This document shows, piece by piece, positions 24,745-33,419 of a stretch of DNA of 64,000 bases. Under the pieces are notes generated by a model. That model was not told where the DNA came from, ran no database searches, and saw only the letters and a list, made by a program, of their open reading frames with translations. The DNA is taken from assembly GCA_002408205.1 (NCBI GenBank), contig DHQY01000015.1:1-64000 (forward strand), given 5' to 3'. Position 1 is the stretch's first letter. The number at the start of each line of letters is the position of its first letter. This stretch comes from Bacteroidales bacterium UBA5326 (GTDB taxonomy: Bacteria > Bacteroidota > Bacteroidia > Bacteroidales > UBA932). The position numbers and the translations under genes are program-made.

Positions 24745-26922
24745 TCATTCTCCCATATCAAACTCCAGGATCCCCCCGGCCATGATATCTGAATGATTAA
24801 TATAATATAAGTTGTACGGCTTTCCGTTTAGACGCGCACTTTTTATGCGGTAGTTCCCGGGCCGGTTATTGCGTGCCAGTATTGTGAATGTACGGCCCTC
24901 TCCCACCCGGAGAACCGCTTTGTCCATTAACGGAGAACCAAATACATACCGGCCCCCGGCCGGTTCCACCTGGTAAAGTCCAATGGCAGACAGAACATAC
25001 CATGCAGACATCTGCCCCACATCTTCATTCCCGCTCAGGCCATCGGGGCCGTTGTGGTATAAAGTGGTCAGTATCTGGCGGACCTTTTCGGCCGTTTTAT
25101 AAGGATACCCGGCACAGGCATACATATAGGCGATATGATGGCTGGGTTCGTTACCGTGCGCATACTGTCCTATAAGACCCGAAATATCGGGCGATGCATC
25201 TTCGCCCAGGTCGCCCTGAACGACAAACAGCGAATCGAGTTTGTCAACAAACGCACCGGGGCCGCCAAAAAGTGCTGTCAGGCCCTGAATGTCATGCGGC
25301 ACCAGCCAGGTGTACTGCCAGGCATTTCCCTCCGTATAATCGTCTATCCTGTGAGAGGAGTGAAAAGGATTGAACGGTTCGCGAAATGTCCCTTCGGAAG
25401 AACGGGCCCGCATAAAACGCGTGTTTGGATCAAACAGAAACGTGTAGGCCTTCGCCCGCTTGTCAAAATATTCTGCATCTGCGGTGTGCCCCAGTTGTTC
25501 CGCCACGCGGGCCACACACCAGTCTGCCAAGGCGTATTCCAGGGTTTTTGCTACTGTTTCATTAGTGGAATCTTTATCGAAAGGAATATATCCGTATTCC
25601 TTAAGCCATTTCATGCCTCTTTCATCCAACATGGCAGAGGTTTTCATGGCATTGTATGCACGCTGTTTATCTACCTTGCAGCCCTTTAGAACAATATCCG
25701 CCAAAACCGGAATTCCAGGATTACCCACCATGCAGTCGGTCTCGTTACCCATCAGATGCCATACAGGCAATTTCCCCTGTTTATCAAATATGTCGAGCAT
25801 TGTAAGAGCATAATCTTCCATCTTCCCGGAATGGATGAGGGTTGCCAGCGGATGAGCCGCCCTGTAAGTATCCCACAAAGAGAAGGTTGTATACCTGGTG
25901 AAACCATCGGGGAGATCATAATCACAAAACACCGATGGGGCTGTCATTGTATGGTACAGCGCCGTGTAAAACAGTTGTTTCCGGGTTGGATCTATCGTTT
26001 CATAGATGATTTTTGAAAGCTCGTTATTCCATGTGCTGTCCGCAGCCGCCACGACGGCCTCAAAATCCCAGCCGGGTAATTCTTTGCTGAGGTTTGCCGC
26101 CGCTTTTTCTTCACTCACGGGAGACAACCCCACTTTAAACATAACCACACCTCCCGGAGGCAGGTCAAACCAGACGGTAGCATACGCTTTCTCCGCCGAG
26201 AATTCATCGCCTTTCATACGTTGCGTCCCGTTAAACCATTCCACCCGGGTAAAGGGGACGGAAAACTCGGCTTTGAAGAATACAGCCTGCTCTTTGGCCC
26301 AGCCTTTCGATTTCCTGTACCCCGAGATCATTCTGGCACCAACCTTCGCCAAGTGCCCTTGCTGTGGGGCGTCCCAGCCAATGCCGTGCTCCAGGTCTAT
26401 GACCACGCCAACGCTGCCGTTGCCGGCGACGGTCGGGTAAGTATATTTGTGGAAAGCCACGCGAGCGGTAGCTGTCAGCTCGGCTTTGATGCCGCTGCCT
26501 TCCAGCAGGACCGAATAATATCCGGGCCTGACATGTTCGTTCTTATGTAAGAATTTGGCACAAAGCCCTTCTCTGGTAGTCTGGACAGGAGTTGCCACAG
26601 GCATGAACGAAATATCCCCCAGATCCCCTATCCCGGTTCCGCTCAGATGCATCTGCGCAAAACCAATAACAGTGGAATCTGAGTAATGATAACCCGAGCA
26701 CCAGTCCCAGCCCTGATTGTATTGCACCGGACCGGCCTGCACCATTCCAAAGGGCACGTTGGCGCCCACAAAAACATGACCGTGTCCCCCGCTTCCGGTC
26801 AACGGGTCTACATACTGCGTATAGGATTCACCGGCAAGCGGTTCTGTTTCTTCTTTACTGCAGGAGAGGCAGAAAGTCCCGGCCAGCAATACAGGAATAA
26901 GAAAAGCGACTGAATGTTTCAT
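24745..26922 (-). CDS. GH92-family glycoside hydrolase (alpha-mannosidase), lipoprotein
   Basis: The ATG at 26922 gives 725 residues starting MKHSVAFLIP with the lipobox FCLSC; the longer upstream frame lacks signal-peptide character. GH92 markers include YVDPLTGSGGHGHVFVGANV near the mature N-terminus, MHLSGTGIGDLG, FSLWDTYRAAHPL, GNETDCMVGNPG, and GNEDVGQMSAWYVLSAIG. These enzymes are calcium-dependent exo-alpha-mannosidases that trim mannose from N-glycans or mannans. The lipid anchor suggests surface or periplasmic location. It fits with nearby GH2 and GH95 genes as a glycan-degrading set. Confidence 0.94.
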   Translation of the reverse strand: MKHSVAFLIPVLLAGTFCLSCSKEETEPLAGESYTQYVDPLTGSGGHGHVFVGANVPFGMVQAGPVQYNQGWDWCSGYHYSDSTVIGFAQMHLSGTGIGDLGDISFMPVATPVQTTREGLCAKFLHKNEHVRPGYYSVLLEGSGIKAELTATARVAFHKYTYPTVAGNGSVGVVIDLEHGIGWDAPQQGHLAKVGARMISGYRKSKGWAKEQAVFFKAEFSVPFTRVEWFNGTQRMKGDEFSAEKAYATVWFDLPPGGVVMFKVGLSPVSEEKAAANLSKELPGWDFEAVVAAADSTWNNELSKIIYETIDPTRKQLFYTALYHTMTAPSVFCDYDLPDGFTRYTTFSLWDTYRAAHPLATLIHSGKMEDYALTMLDIFDKQGKLPVWHLMGNETDCMVGNPGIPVLADIVLKGCKVDKQRAYNAMKTSAMLDERGMKWLKEYGYIPFDKDSTNETVAKTLEYALADWCVARVAEQLGHTADAEYFDKRAKAYTFLFDPNTRFMRARSSEGTFREPFNPFHSSHRIDDYTEGNAWQYTWLVPHDIQGLTALFGGPGAFVDKLDSLFVVQGDLGEDASPDISGLIGQYAHGNEPSHHIAYMYACAGYPYKTAEKVRQILTTLYHNGPDGLSGNEDVGQMSAWYVLSAIGLYQVEPAGGRYVFGSPLMDKAVLRVGEGRTFTILARNNRPGNYRIKSARLNGKPYNLYYINHSDIMAGGILEFDMGE

Positions 26923-26981
26923 CCCACTAATATAAAAAATATTCCTATTTTCGCAATTCATCATAACACTATATATGTCCA

Positions 26982-28607
26982 ATGAAAAACGCCATTTTTT
27001 CCTTTCCCCTCCCAAAAAACGAACCGGTAAAATCCTATCTTACCGGAAGTCCCGAACGTACCGCACTGGACGGCGAACTGGCCAGACAAAGCTCCTCTGT
27101 TATTGACATCCCTCTGATTATCGGAGGAAAAGAAATCCGAACCGGAAACACCGGGACGGTAGTAATGCCTCACAACCATAAACACATTCTGGCAACATAT
27201 CATAAAGCAGGCGAAAAAGAAATTAAAATGGCCATAGATGCAGCTCTGGAAGCTCATAAGCAATGGTCCGACCTGGAATGGACCGTCAGGGCTTCTATTT
27301 TACTCAAAGCGGCCGATCTGCTAGCCGGAAAATACAGGGCAGCCATCAATGCGGCTACTATGCTGGGACAAAGCAAAAACATCTACCAGGCAGAAATAGA
27401 TTCGGCTTGTGAGACCATTGACTTTTTGCGTTATAATGTAGCCTTTGCCTCCAAGATTTATATGTTCCAGCCCAAGAGCGCACCCGGGCAGATAAACAGC
27501 GTAGAATACAGAGCCCTGGAAGGATTTGTCTTTTGCGTAAGCCCGTTCAACTTCACCTCAATAGCTTCCAACCTGAATATGTCTCCTGTACTTATGGGAA
27601 ATACCACAGTGTGGAAAACTGCCACTACTTCCATTCTGTCCAATTATTATTTGATGAAAGTATTTATGGAGGCGGGTCTTCCGGCGGGTGTGGTAAACTT
27701 CCTTTGTGGAAGCGGCGCCCTGATAGGTAAACATTGCATTGAATCGCCCCGGCTGGCGGGCATCCATTTTACCGGGTCATGCAACACATTTAACACCTTA
27801 TGGAAGCAGGCGGGTGAGCATCTTTCCGAATACAGGGCTTATCCTCGTCTGGCAGGCGAAACGGGAGGTAAAGACTTCATTTTTGTACATCCTAGTGCAG
27901 ACGTTAAAGAAGTATCGATTGCCGCATATTGTGGTGCTTTCGAATACCAGGGACAAAAATGTTCGGCTGCTTCCAGAATGTATGTCCCGGCTTCTCTGTG
28001 GCCCGGGTTCCTCGGCGAAATGAAAGGTATTGCTTCACTGGTTAAAATGGGAGACGTAAATGATCCCGGCAACTTTATTAATGCCGTCATTGACGAAGCA
28101 TCGTTCAACAATATCGTTTCCTATATCGAATATGCCCGGCAGGCTCCCGATGCGGAAATAGTGCTGGGCGGAAAATATGATAAGACCATCGGGTATTTTA
28201 TTGAACCCACGGTAATCCGCACAACCAATCCTCATTTCAAATCCATGGAAGAAGAAATATTTGGCCCCGTGCTTACCTTATATGTATATGAAGACCAGGA
28301 CCTTGAAAAAGCCGTTGAGCTTTGTGAAAACACCTCTCCCTACGGTCTTACAGGGGCAGTTTTTGGCCGTGACAGAGTAGCCGTAGATAAAATATCAAAC
28401 ACACTGCGCTATGCGGCAGGCAATTTCTATATCAACGACAAACCCACCGGGGCCGTGGTTGGGATGCAGCCTTTCGGCGGTTCACGTTCTTCGGGGACAA
28501 ACGACAAAGCAGGCGGCGAGTTTAACCTCATTCGCTGGGCCATCCCCAGGACCGTCAAAGAAACGCTGGTTCCTTCTACGGATTACCGGTATGATTATAT
28601 GAAATAA
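26982..28607 (+). CDS. pruA: L-glutamate gamma-semialdehyde dehydrogenase (1-pyrroline-5-carboxylate dehydrogenase)
   Basis: The product is 541 residues, the usual length of the stand-alone P5C dehydrogenase. It belongs to the aldehyde dehydrogenase superfamily: general base Glu293 in LAGETGGKD, nucleophile Cys327 in YQGQKCSAASR, the NAD-binding FTGS segment near 263-266, and the family-specific VVGMQPFGGSRSSGTNDKAG. It oxidises glutamate semialdehyde to glutamate in proline and arginine catabolism. No proline dehydrogenase is adjacent. A terminator follows at 28625. Confidence 0.95.
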   Translation: MKNAIFSFPLPKNEPVKSYLTGSPERTALDGELARQSSSVIDIPLIIGGKEIRTGNTGTVVMPHNHKHILATYHKAGEKEIKMAIDAALEAHKQWSDLEWTVRASILLKAADLLAGKYRAAINAATMLGQSKNIYQAEIDSACETIDFLRYNVAFASKIYMFQPKSAPGQINSVEYRALEGFVFCVSPFNFTSIASNLNMSPVLMGNTTVWKTATTSILSNYYLMKVFMEAGLPAGVVNFLCGSGALIGKHCIESPRLAGIHFTGSCNTFNTLWKQAGEHLSEYRAYPRLAGETGGKDFIFVHPSADVKEVSIAAYCGAFEYQGQKCSAASRMYVPASLWPGFLGEMKGIASLVKMGDVNDPGNFINAVIDEASFNNIVSYIEYARQAPDAEIVLGGKYDKTIGYFIEPTVIRTTNPHFKSMEEEIFGPVLTLYVYEDQDLEKAVELCENTSPYGLTGAVFGRDRVAVDKISNTLRYAAGNFYINDKPTGAVVGMQPFGGSRSSGTNDKAGGEFNLIRWAIPRTVKETLVPSTDYRYDYMK

Positions 28608-28624
28608 TATTCATTTTTTACTTA

Positions 28625-28675
28625 GCGCCAGGTTCTTATGATACTTTGTTAGCAAGGACTTGGCGTTTCTTTTTG
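28625..28675 (+). terminator. Rho-independent terminator after pruA
   Basis: CGCCAGGTTCTT pairs with AAGGACTTGGCG (with two G-T wobbles) across a 16-nt loop, followed by TTTCTTTTT. Confidence 0.75.
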
Positions 28676-28732
28676 TCTTTCCCGTTTGTGTCATTTTTGA
28701 GATAACTTTACAAAAACCATTGCTTAACAACT

Positions 28733-31700
28733 ATGAAAAGATCTATTGTTATCTCTTGTGCAGGCATTCTTACCCTCCTTTTTGGCGGATGTGAAACCGA
28801 CGAACCTTATACAAAAGGGATTGGCAGGTACCCCGGAGATCCGGCGGAAAATTTTTCTCCCGCTCTTGTCGCAGACAATGACACTTACCGGAACATGGCC
28901 CAAAACAGGGTCACCTTTCATTCCTCTTCTTACGATTACAACCTGACCGGACAACTCGTAACAGATGGTATCGTAACAGACCGTATGCCCTGTTTTATTA
29001 ATGTATCCGATCAGGACGGCGATCTGGAAAAAAGAGAAAAGGAATGGTTTTTCGACGGAAAACCAGATTCTAAATACCGTATGAAGGGAACGGATATCTT
29101 TCTGCAACTGCAACTGAACAACCATATCCCCGACGTTGACTGTATGGAACTGACTGGAACCATGACCTATAATCCAAAAGCTTCCAAAAGCAGTCAGGTT
29201 GCGTTTTTCGGCTCGGAAAACGGGGTCGAATGGATTCCCATAAAAACCGATAAAAGCAACAATCTGCCCGGAACCGAAAAGCCCAATCCGTATGCAGCAT
29301 GGGCCAATATGCCGGCACCGCCCAAACCGCAGGGGCCACAGCCTTCCTATACATTCACTTATGACCCCCCGAAACCGGAACGGGAGCTTCGCCTCATTTA
29401 CCGGTTTGACCAGCCGGTACACTATGCATTTTATAAAGTGCAGTTTAATGTGCCCTGCGCCGAAGACTGGACGTTTTCAGACTGGAATTTTTATTGCAAT
29501 AACCAGAAAGTGTGCATGCTCCCCTCGGAATATTTTCAAAGTGCGTGGATGAGTGCCGGGACCGGGACAGAATGGATCTGTGTGGACCTCGGGGCCAAAG
29601 CCGTTATGGATAAAGTAACGCTTCACTGGTTGAATAAAGCGGTAAAAGGTTCGGTACAGGTTTCAGACGATGCCACCGCATGGACGAGCGTGGCCGAACT
29701 GCCCGGCGGAGAAGGGTTTGTAGATGAAATCACCTTCAATCCCCGGGCTAAAGGACGCTACGTAAGGATACTCATGGAAGAACCGGCCGGGGGTAACCGC
29801 TATGTATTGAGCGAACTGGAAGTTTTCGGCAAAGGAGGTCTGGTGCCTGCCGTTTCTGAAGACCCGGCTCCTGCCGGAAATAAACTGTCGTTGAACGGCG
29901 GAAACTGGAAGATACAGCGCGCTTCTGAAGTCAGGGAGCCGGGCGAAGTAATTTCCGCTGCCGGCTATTCCGGAGCCGTCCAATGGCCCGTTGCGACCGT
30001 CCCGGCTACTGTTTTAAGCAGTTATATAAATATGGGAGCGTTGCCCGATCCGAATTATGCAGCCAATCAACTGCAGGTATCCGAATCGTTTTTCACGTCA
30101 GATTTTTGGTATCGAAGGGAATTTTTTGTTCCTAATGACTTTGGAAAAGAAGAGATCTTCCTGAACCTCGATGGTATTAATTGGAAAGCGGACCTGTTTG
30201 TTAACGGAACAAATGCCGGCAGGATGGAAGGCGCTTTCATCCGGGGAAAATTCAATGTCACGCAGCTTTTGCTTCCCGGTCAAAGCAATGTACTGGCGGT
30301 GAAGATCATCAAAAACGATAACGTGGGCGCCGTAAAGGAACAAAACGCGATCAGCCCGGATCAGAACGGCGGGATCCTGGGCGCAGACAACCCCACCTTC
30401 CATGCTTCCGTGGGATGGGACTGGATCCCTACCATCAGGGGCCGTAACACAGGTATATGGAACGATGTTAACCTGACTACCACCGGAGCTGTTACCATTG
30501 AAGACCCGTTTGTTCGGACCGGCCTCGCCCTGCCCGATACCACAAAAGCCGATATACGGATTGAAGTGCTGCTGCGGAACCATAAGGACCGGGTTGTTTC
30601 CGGGGTCCTGGAAGGGACTTTCGGAGATCTTCCCTTTACACAGGAAGTAGTGCTTGAGCCAAATGCAGCGCAAACGGTACAGGCAACTCTCACTATGGAG
30701 AACCCCAAACTGTGGTGGCCCAAAGGCTACGGTGCTCCTTATCTGTACGACGTAAACATTCAATTCACCGCAGATGGAGCCGTATCGGATGAGACCGCCT
30801 TCCAATCGGGCGTCCGCCAAATGAGTTTCGATGAAAACAACGGCATCTTGAGCTTGTATATCAACGGCCGCCGGTTTATCGGAAGAGGCGGTAACTGGGG
30901 ATTTTCAGAATCGAACCTGAATTACCGCGGCCGCGAATACGATATAGCTGTGGCTTATCATGCAGATATGAATTTTACCATGATCCGCAATTGGGTAGGT
31001 CAGATTGGGGACGACGAATTTTATGAAGCCTGTGACCGACACGGGATTATGGTATGGCAGGACTTCTGGCTCGCCAATCCCTGGGACGGACCTGATCCCT
31101 ACGATAACGACCTGTTTATAAAAAATGCGGAAGACCTGGTGAAACGTATCCGCAACCATCCGTCTATTGCCATTTATGTAGGCCGCAACGAAGGCAATCC
31201 GCCCGCAGAACTGGATAATGCGCTCCGGAAAATGATCCCTCAACAGCATCCCGGGATACATTACATATCCCATTCGGCCGCAGGAGTAGTCAGCGGAGGC
31301 GGCCCCTACCGGGCCCTGCCTGTTCGCGATTATTTTCTTTTGTACGGGAAGGACCGGTTGCACAGCGAACGGGGCATGCCAAACGTAATGACCTGGGAAA
31401 GCCTGTCACAGACCCTCAGCCCGGAAGCACTCTGGCCCCAAAACGACCAGTGGGGTATGCACGATTACACACTTGAAGGAGCCCAGGGAGCCGCCTCGTT
31501 CAACAAGATGGTGGAAGAAGGCTTCGGACCGGCGGACAACGCACGGCAATTCACCGAATACGCTCAGTGGTTCAATTACAACGGATACCGGGGTATTTTT
31601 GAAGGCCGAAGCGAATTCCGCAGGGGGATGCTTCTGTGGATGAGCCATCCTGCCTGGCCGTCCATGGTATGGCAAACCTATGACTACTATTTTGACCCTA

Positions 31701-32329
31701 CCGCCGCCTATTTCGGTTGCAAGAAAGCAAACGAACCCCTTCACATACAGTGGAATCCTGTTTACCACGACATAGAAGTGGTAAATCTGCACGCGGGTAC
31801 GCACGAAAAACTGACAGCCAAAGCCATGCTGGTTAATATGGACGGGACGGTACAGTGGGAAAAAGACACTCTTTTGAACAGTTACGAAGACTCTACCGTA
31901 AAATGCTTCCGGCTTGAATTCCCCGAATCCCTCTCTTCCGTTCATTTTATTAAACTGATATTGACAGAAAACGGAAGAACAGTATCGGATAATTTTTACT
32001 GGAGGGGTGTTGAAGAGGGTAATTACAAGGCGCTGAAGGATATACCCAAAGTAACGCTGAATAAAAAAACCACTCTTGACAAAACGGGGAAAAACTGGAA
32101 AATCACTACCGTGCTGAAAAACGACACGTCCACTCCGTGCCTTATGATCCGTCTGCAGGTGAAAGGGAAGAAAACCGGTGAACGTATTTTACCCGTATTC
32201 TTCAGCGATAATTATTTCTCCCTGCTGCCGGGTGAAGAAAAAACAGTCACTATGACTTTCTGCCACCGCGACACGCGCGGGGAAAAACCCATAGTGACCG
32301 TATCGGGGTTTAATTTAGCTTTACCTTAA
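28733..32329 (+). CDS. GH2-family glycosidase with discoidin domain (beta-mannosidase/exo-glucosaminidase type), lipoprotein
   Basis: The product is 1,198 residues with a lipoprotein signal (LFGGC). Residues of about 30-260 are a beta-rich N-terminal region; about 270-365 is an F5/8 type C (discoidin) carbohydrate-binding domain (EWICVDLGAKAVMDKVTLHW...RYVRILMEEPAGG). The GH2 sugar-binding, Ig-like and TIM-barrel domains follow. In the barrel, GIMVWQDFWLANPW, the acid/base Glu in YVGRNEGNPP (about 820) and a nucleophile candidate in LHSERGMP (about 878) are visible. The pattern resembles exo-beta-glucosaminidases and endo-beta-mannosidases more than beta-galactosidases. It is probably part of N-glycan or mucin breakdown with GH92 and GH95. 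Confidence 0.9.
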   Translation: MKRSIVISCAGILTLLFGGCETDEPYTKGIGRYPGDPAENFSPALVADNDTYRNMAQNRVTFHSSSYDYNLTGQLVTDGIVTDRMPCFINVSDQDGDLEKREKEWFFDGKPDSKYRMKGTDIFLQLQLNNHIPDVDCMELTGTMTYNPKASKSSQVAFFGSENGVEWIPIKTDKSNNLPGTEKPNPYAAWANMPAPPKPQGPQPSYTFTYDPPKPERELRLIYRFDQPVHYAFYKVQFNVPCAEDWTFSDWNFYCNNQKVCMLPSEYFQSAWMSAGTGTEWICVDLGAKAVMDKVTLHWLNKAVKGSVQVSDDATAWTSVAELPGGEGFVDEITFNPRAKGRYVRILMEEPAGGNRYVLSELEVFGKGGLVPAVSEDPAPAGNKLSLNGGNWKIQRASEVREPGEVISAAGYSGAVQWPVATVPATVLSSYINMGALPDPNYAANQLQVSESFFTSDFWYRREFFVPNDFGKEEIFLNLDGINWKADLFVNGTNAGRMEGAFIRGKFNVTQLLLPGQSNVLAVKIIKNDNVGAVKEQNAISPDQNGGILGADNPTFHASVGWDWIPTIRGRNTGIWNDVNLTTTGAVTIEDPFVRTGLALPDTTKADIRIEVLLRNHKDRVVSGVLEGTFGDLPFTQEVVLEPNAAQTVQATLTMENPKLWWPKGYGAPYLYDVNIQFTADGAVSDETAFQSGVRQMSFDENNGILSLYINGRRFIGRGGNWGFSESNLNYRGREYDIAVAYHADMNFTMIRNWVGQIGDDEFYEACDRHGIMVWQDFWLANPWDGPDPYDNDLFIKNAEDLVKRIRNHPSIAIYVGRNEGNPPAELDNALRKMIPQQHPGIHYISHSAAGVVSGGGPYRALPVRDYFLLYGKDRLHSERGMPNVMTWESLSQTLSPEALWPQNDQWGMHDYTLEGAQGAASFNKMVEEGFGPADNARQFTEYAQWFNYNGYRGIFEGRSEFRRGMLLWMSHPAWPSMVWQTYDYYFDPTAAYFGCKKANEPLHIQWNPVYHDIEVVNLHAGTHEKLTAKAMLVNMDGTVQWEKDTLLNSYEDSTVKCFRLEFPESLSSVHFIKLILTENGRTVSDNFYWRGVEEGNYKALKDIPKVTLNKKTTLDKTGKNWKITTVLKNDTSTPCLMIRLQVKGKKTGERILPVFFSDNYFSLLPGEEKTVTMTFCHRDTRGEKPIVTVSGFNLALP

Positions 32330-33002
32330 TTGTGTTATAATATATTGTAGTTGTTGCCTCAAACCCGGAATCTGTCCCTATAATAATCCAGATTTCACCA
32401 TTCGAATCGGAAGATACATTTACCGGGTTTGTGGTTTTTAATGTTTTTAAAGTATATACATTTTCCTGGGTGCCGTTTGCAAAGTCACCTATTATTACCA
32501 TGTCGTCCCCCTCATTATTCTGACTGCCTTTATCTATATTCATTCTATAATCTGTACCGACTAATTCTTTTACAGGTTCCTTTTTTGAAGCGCCGGCCTT
32601 TATCACTACGCTTTCACCAGGAGCTCCGCCTACCCCTGCCATTCCGCTGGCGGCATTTGAGGCTATTTCAATCTCGACATTCACAGAATATATTTTGTCA
32701 GGCTCCAAACCGGTCAGTTTCTTCTTTATAAACATAAATAAATCGTCGCTATGATTGTTACCGGACTGCCTGAGGGCTCCCTTGGTAACGTCCAGTGGAG
32801 CAGGTAACGTCGAATGGGAAAAAGCAAATTCATAAAATTCTTCCACACCGGGAGAATCAGGATAATCGGCAAAGTCTCCCGTCCAGCCTTCGGCATCGGT
32901 TTGAAAATCAAAATTGAATTCTTTTGGTTCCGGGGTCTCTTTATTACAGCCGGCAAAAGTAAAAAGTGCAGCAAAGCACAATACAAAGATTAAATTCTTC
33001 AT
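32310..33002 (-). CDS. Hypothetical lipoprotein, beta-rich
   Basis: The product is 230 residues. The lipoprotein signal is clear (FTFAGCNKE). The rest is beta-rich and acidic, with FNFDFQTDAEGWTGDFADYP, EFYEFAFSHSTLP, an AASGMAGVGGAPGESVVIKAG loop and GEIWIIIGTDSGFEATTTIYY at the end. This could be a carbohydrate-binding or jelly-roll fold; I do not recognise a family. Its 3' end overlaps the GH2 gene by 20 bases in convergent orientation. Confidence 0.8.
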   Translation of the reverse strand: MKNLIFVLCFAALFTFAGCNKETPEPKEFNFDFQTDAEGWTGDFADYPDSPGVEEFYEFAFSHSTLPAPLDVTKGALRQSGNNHSDDLFMFIKKKLTGLEPDKIYSVNVEIEIASNAASGMAGVGGAPGESVVIKAGASKKEPVKELVGTDYRMNIDKGSQNNEGDDMVIIGDFANGTQENVYTLKTLKTTNPVNVSSDSNGEIWIIIGTDSGFEATTTIYYNTIKVKLN

Positions 33003-33092
33003 GTTTTATTATTTTGGTTCGCTATAATAATTGCAATATAATACAAAATACTGCATCCCTCCCCTCCGGCCATTCGATGGAGATCCACGCAC

Positions 33093-33183
33093 AAGCTATT
33101 CAGAGCGGGAAACGCCTCCCAGTTGCTAACGCAACCTGGGCCCTCCCTCCGCGGGCGCGAGGTTTCCCTTTTCTGAATAGCTT
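33093..33183. repeat. Palindromic intergenic element, copy A
   Basis: Perfect 12-bp terminal arms (AAGCTATTCAGA / TCTGAATAGCTT) are followed inward by GGGAAA/TTTCCC, a 2-nt bulge and CCTC/GAGG. The centre holds a hairpin (CCCAGTTGC-TAAC-GCAAC[C]TGGG) and a GC-rich core, CCTCCGCGGGCGCGAGGT. Copy B at 41643-41740 has the same plan and a 20-nt identical core (33144-33163 here), but entirely different outer arms. No flanking duplication is visible. It lies between two divergent genes, with the 417 bases from 33003 to 33419 otherwise holding only the AT-rich inverted repeat and the GH95 promoter. Confidence 0.8.
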
Positions 33184-33255
33184 GGGGCGTTCTGTGCCGG
33201 GGAGATGGCCGACGCGGGTTGCTGTGGGCGGTGCTCTACCGGGTTGCCAGAAGCG

Positions 33256-33342
33256 ATCTGGTGCGCAATGCGGTTTGATTGAAACATAACATACTGAATA
33301 TCAGCGAATATAAATTGAACAAAATAGCGTTGCGCACTAAAT
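33256..33342. repeat. AT-rich imperfect inverted repeat (21-bp arms)
   Basis: The arm at 33256-33276 and the complement of 33322-33342 match at about 16 of 21 positions, with the 8-bp core GTGCGCAA/TTGCGCAC perfect. A 45-nt AT-rich centre separates them. It could be a regulatory palindrome or the remnant of a small transposable element. Confidence 0.5.
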
Positions 33343-33346
33343 CGGG

Positions 33347-33378
33347 TTTGGCTATTTGGGGATAAATATCTATATTCG
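33347..33378 (+). promoter_or_regulatory. Likely promoter of GH95
   Basis: TTTG, 20-nt spacer, TATATTCG (one mismatch to TAnnTTTG). The leader to the ATG at 33420 would be about 37 nt. Confidence 0.4.
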
Positions 33379-33419
33379 TCATAATCTGACAACTGATAAA
33401 AAGCTTGGAGAATATGGTT

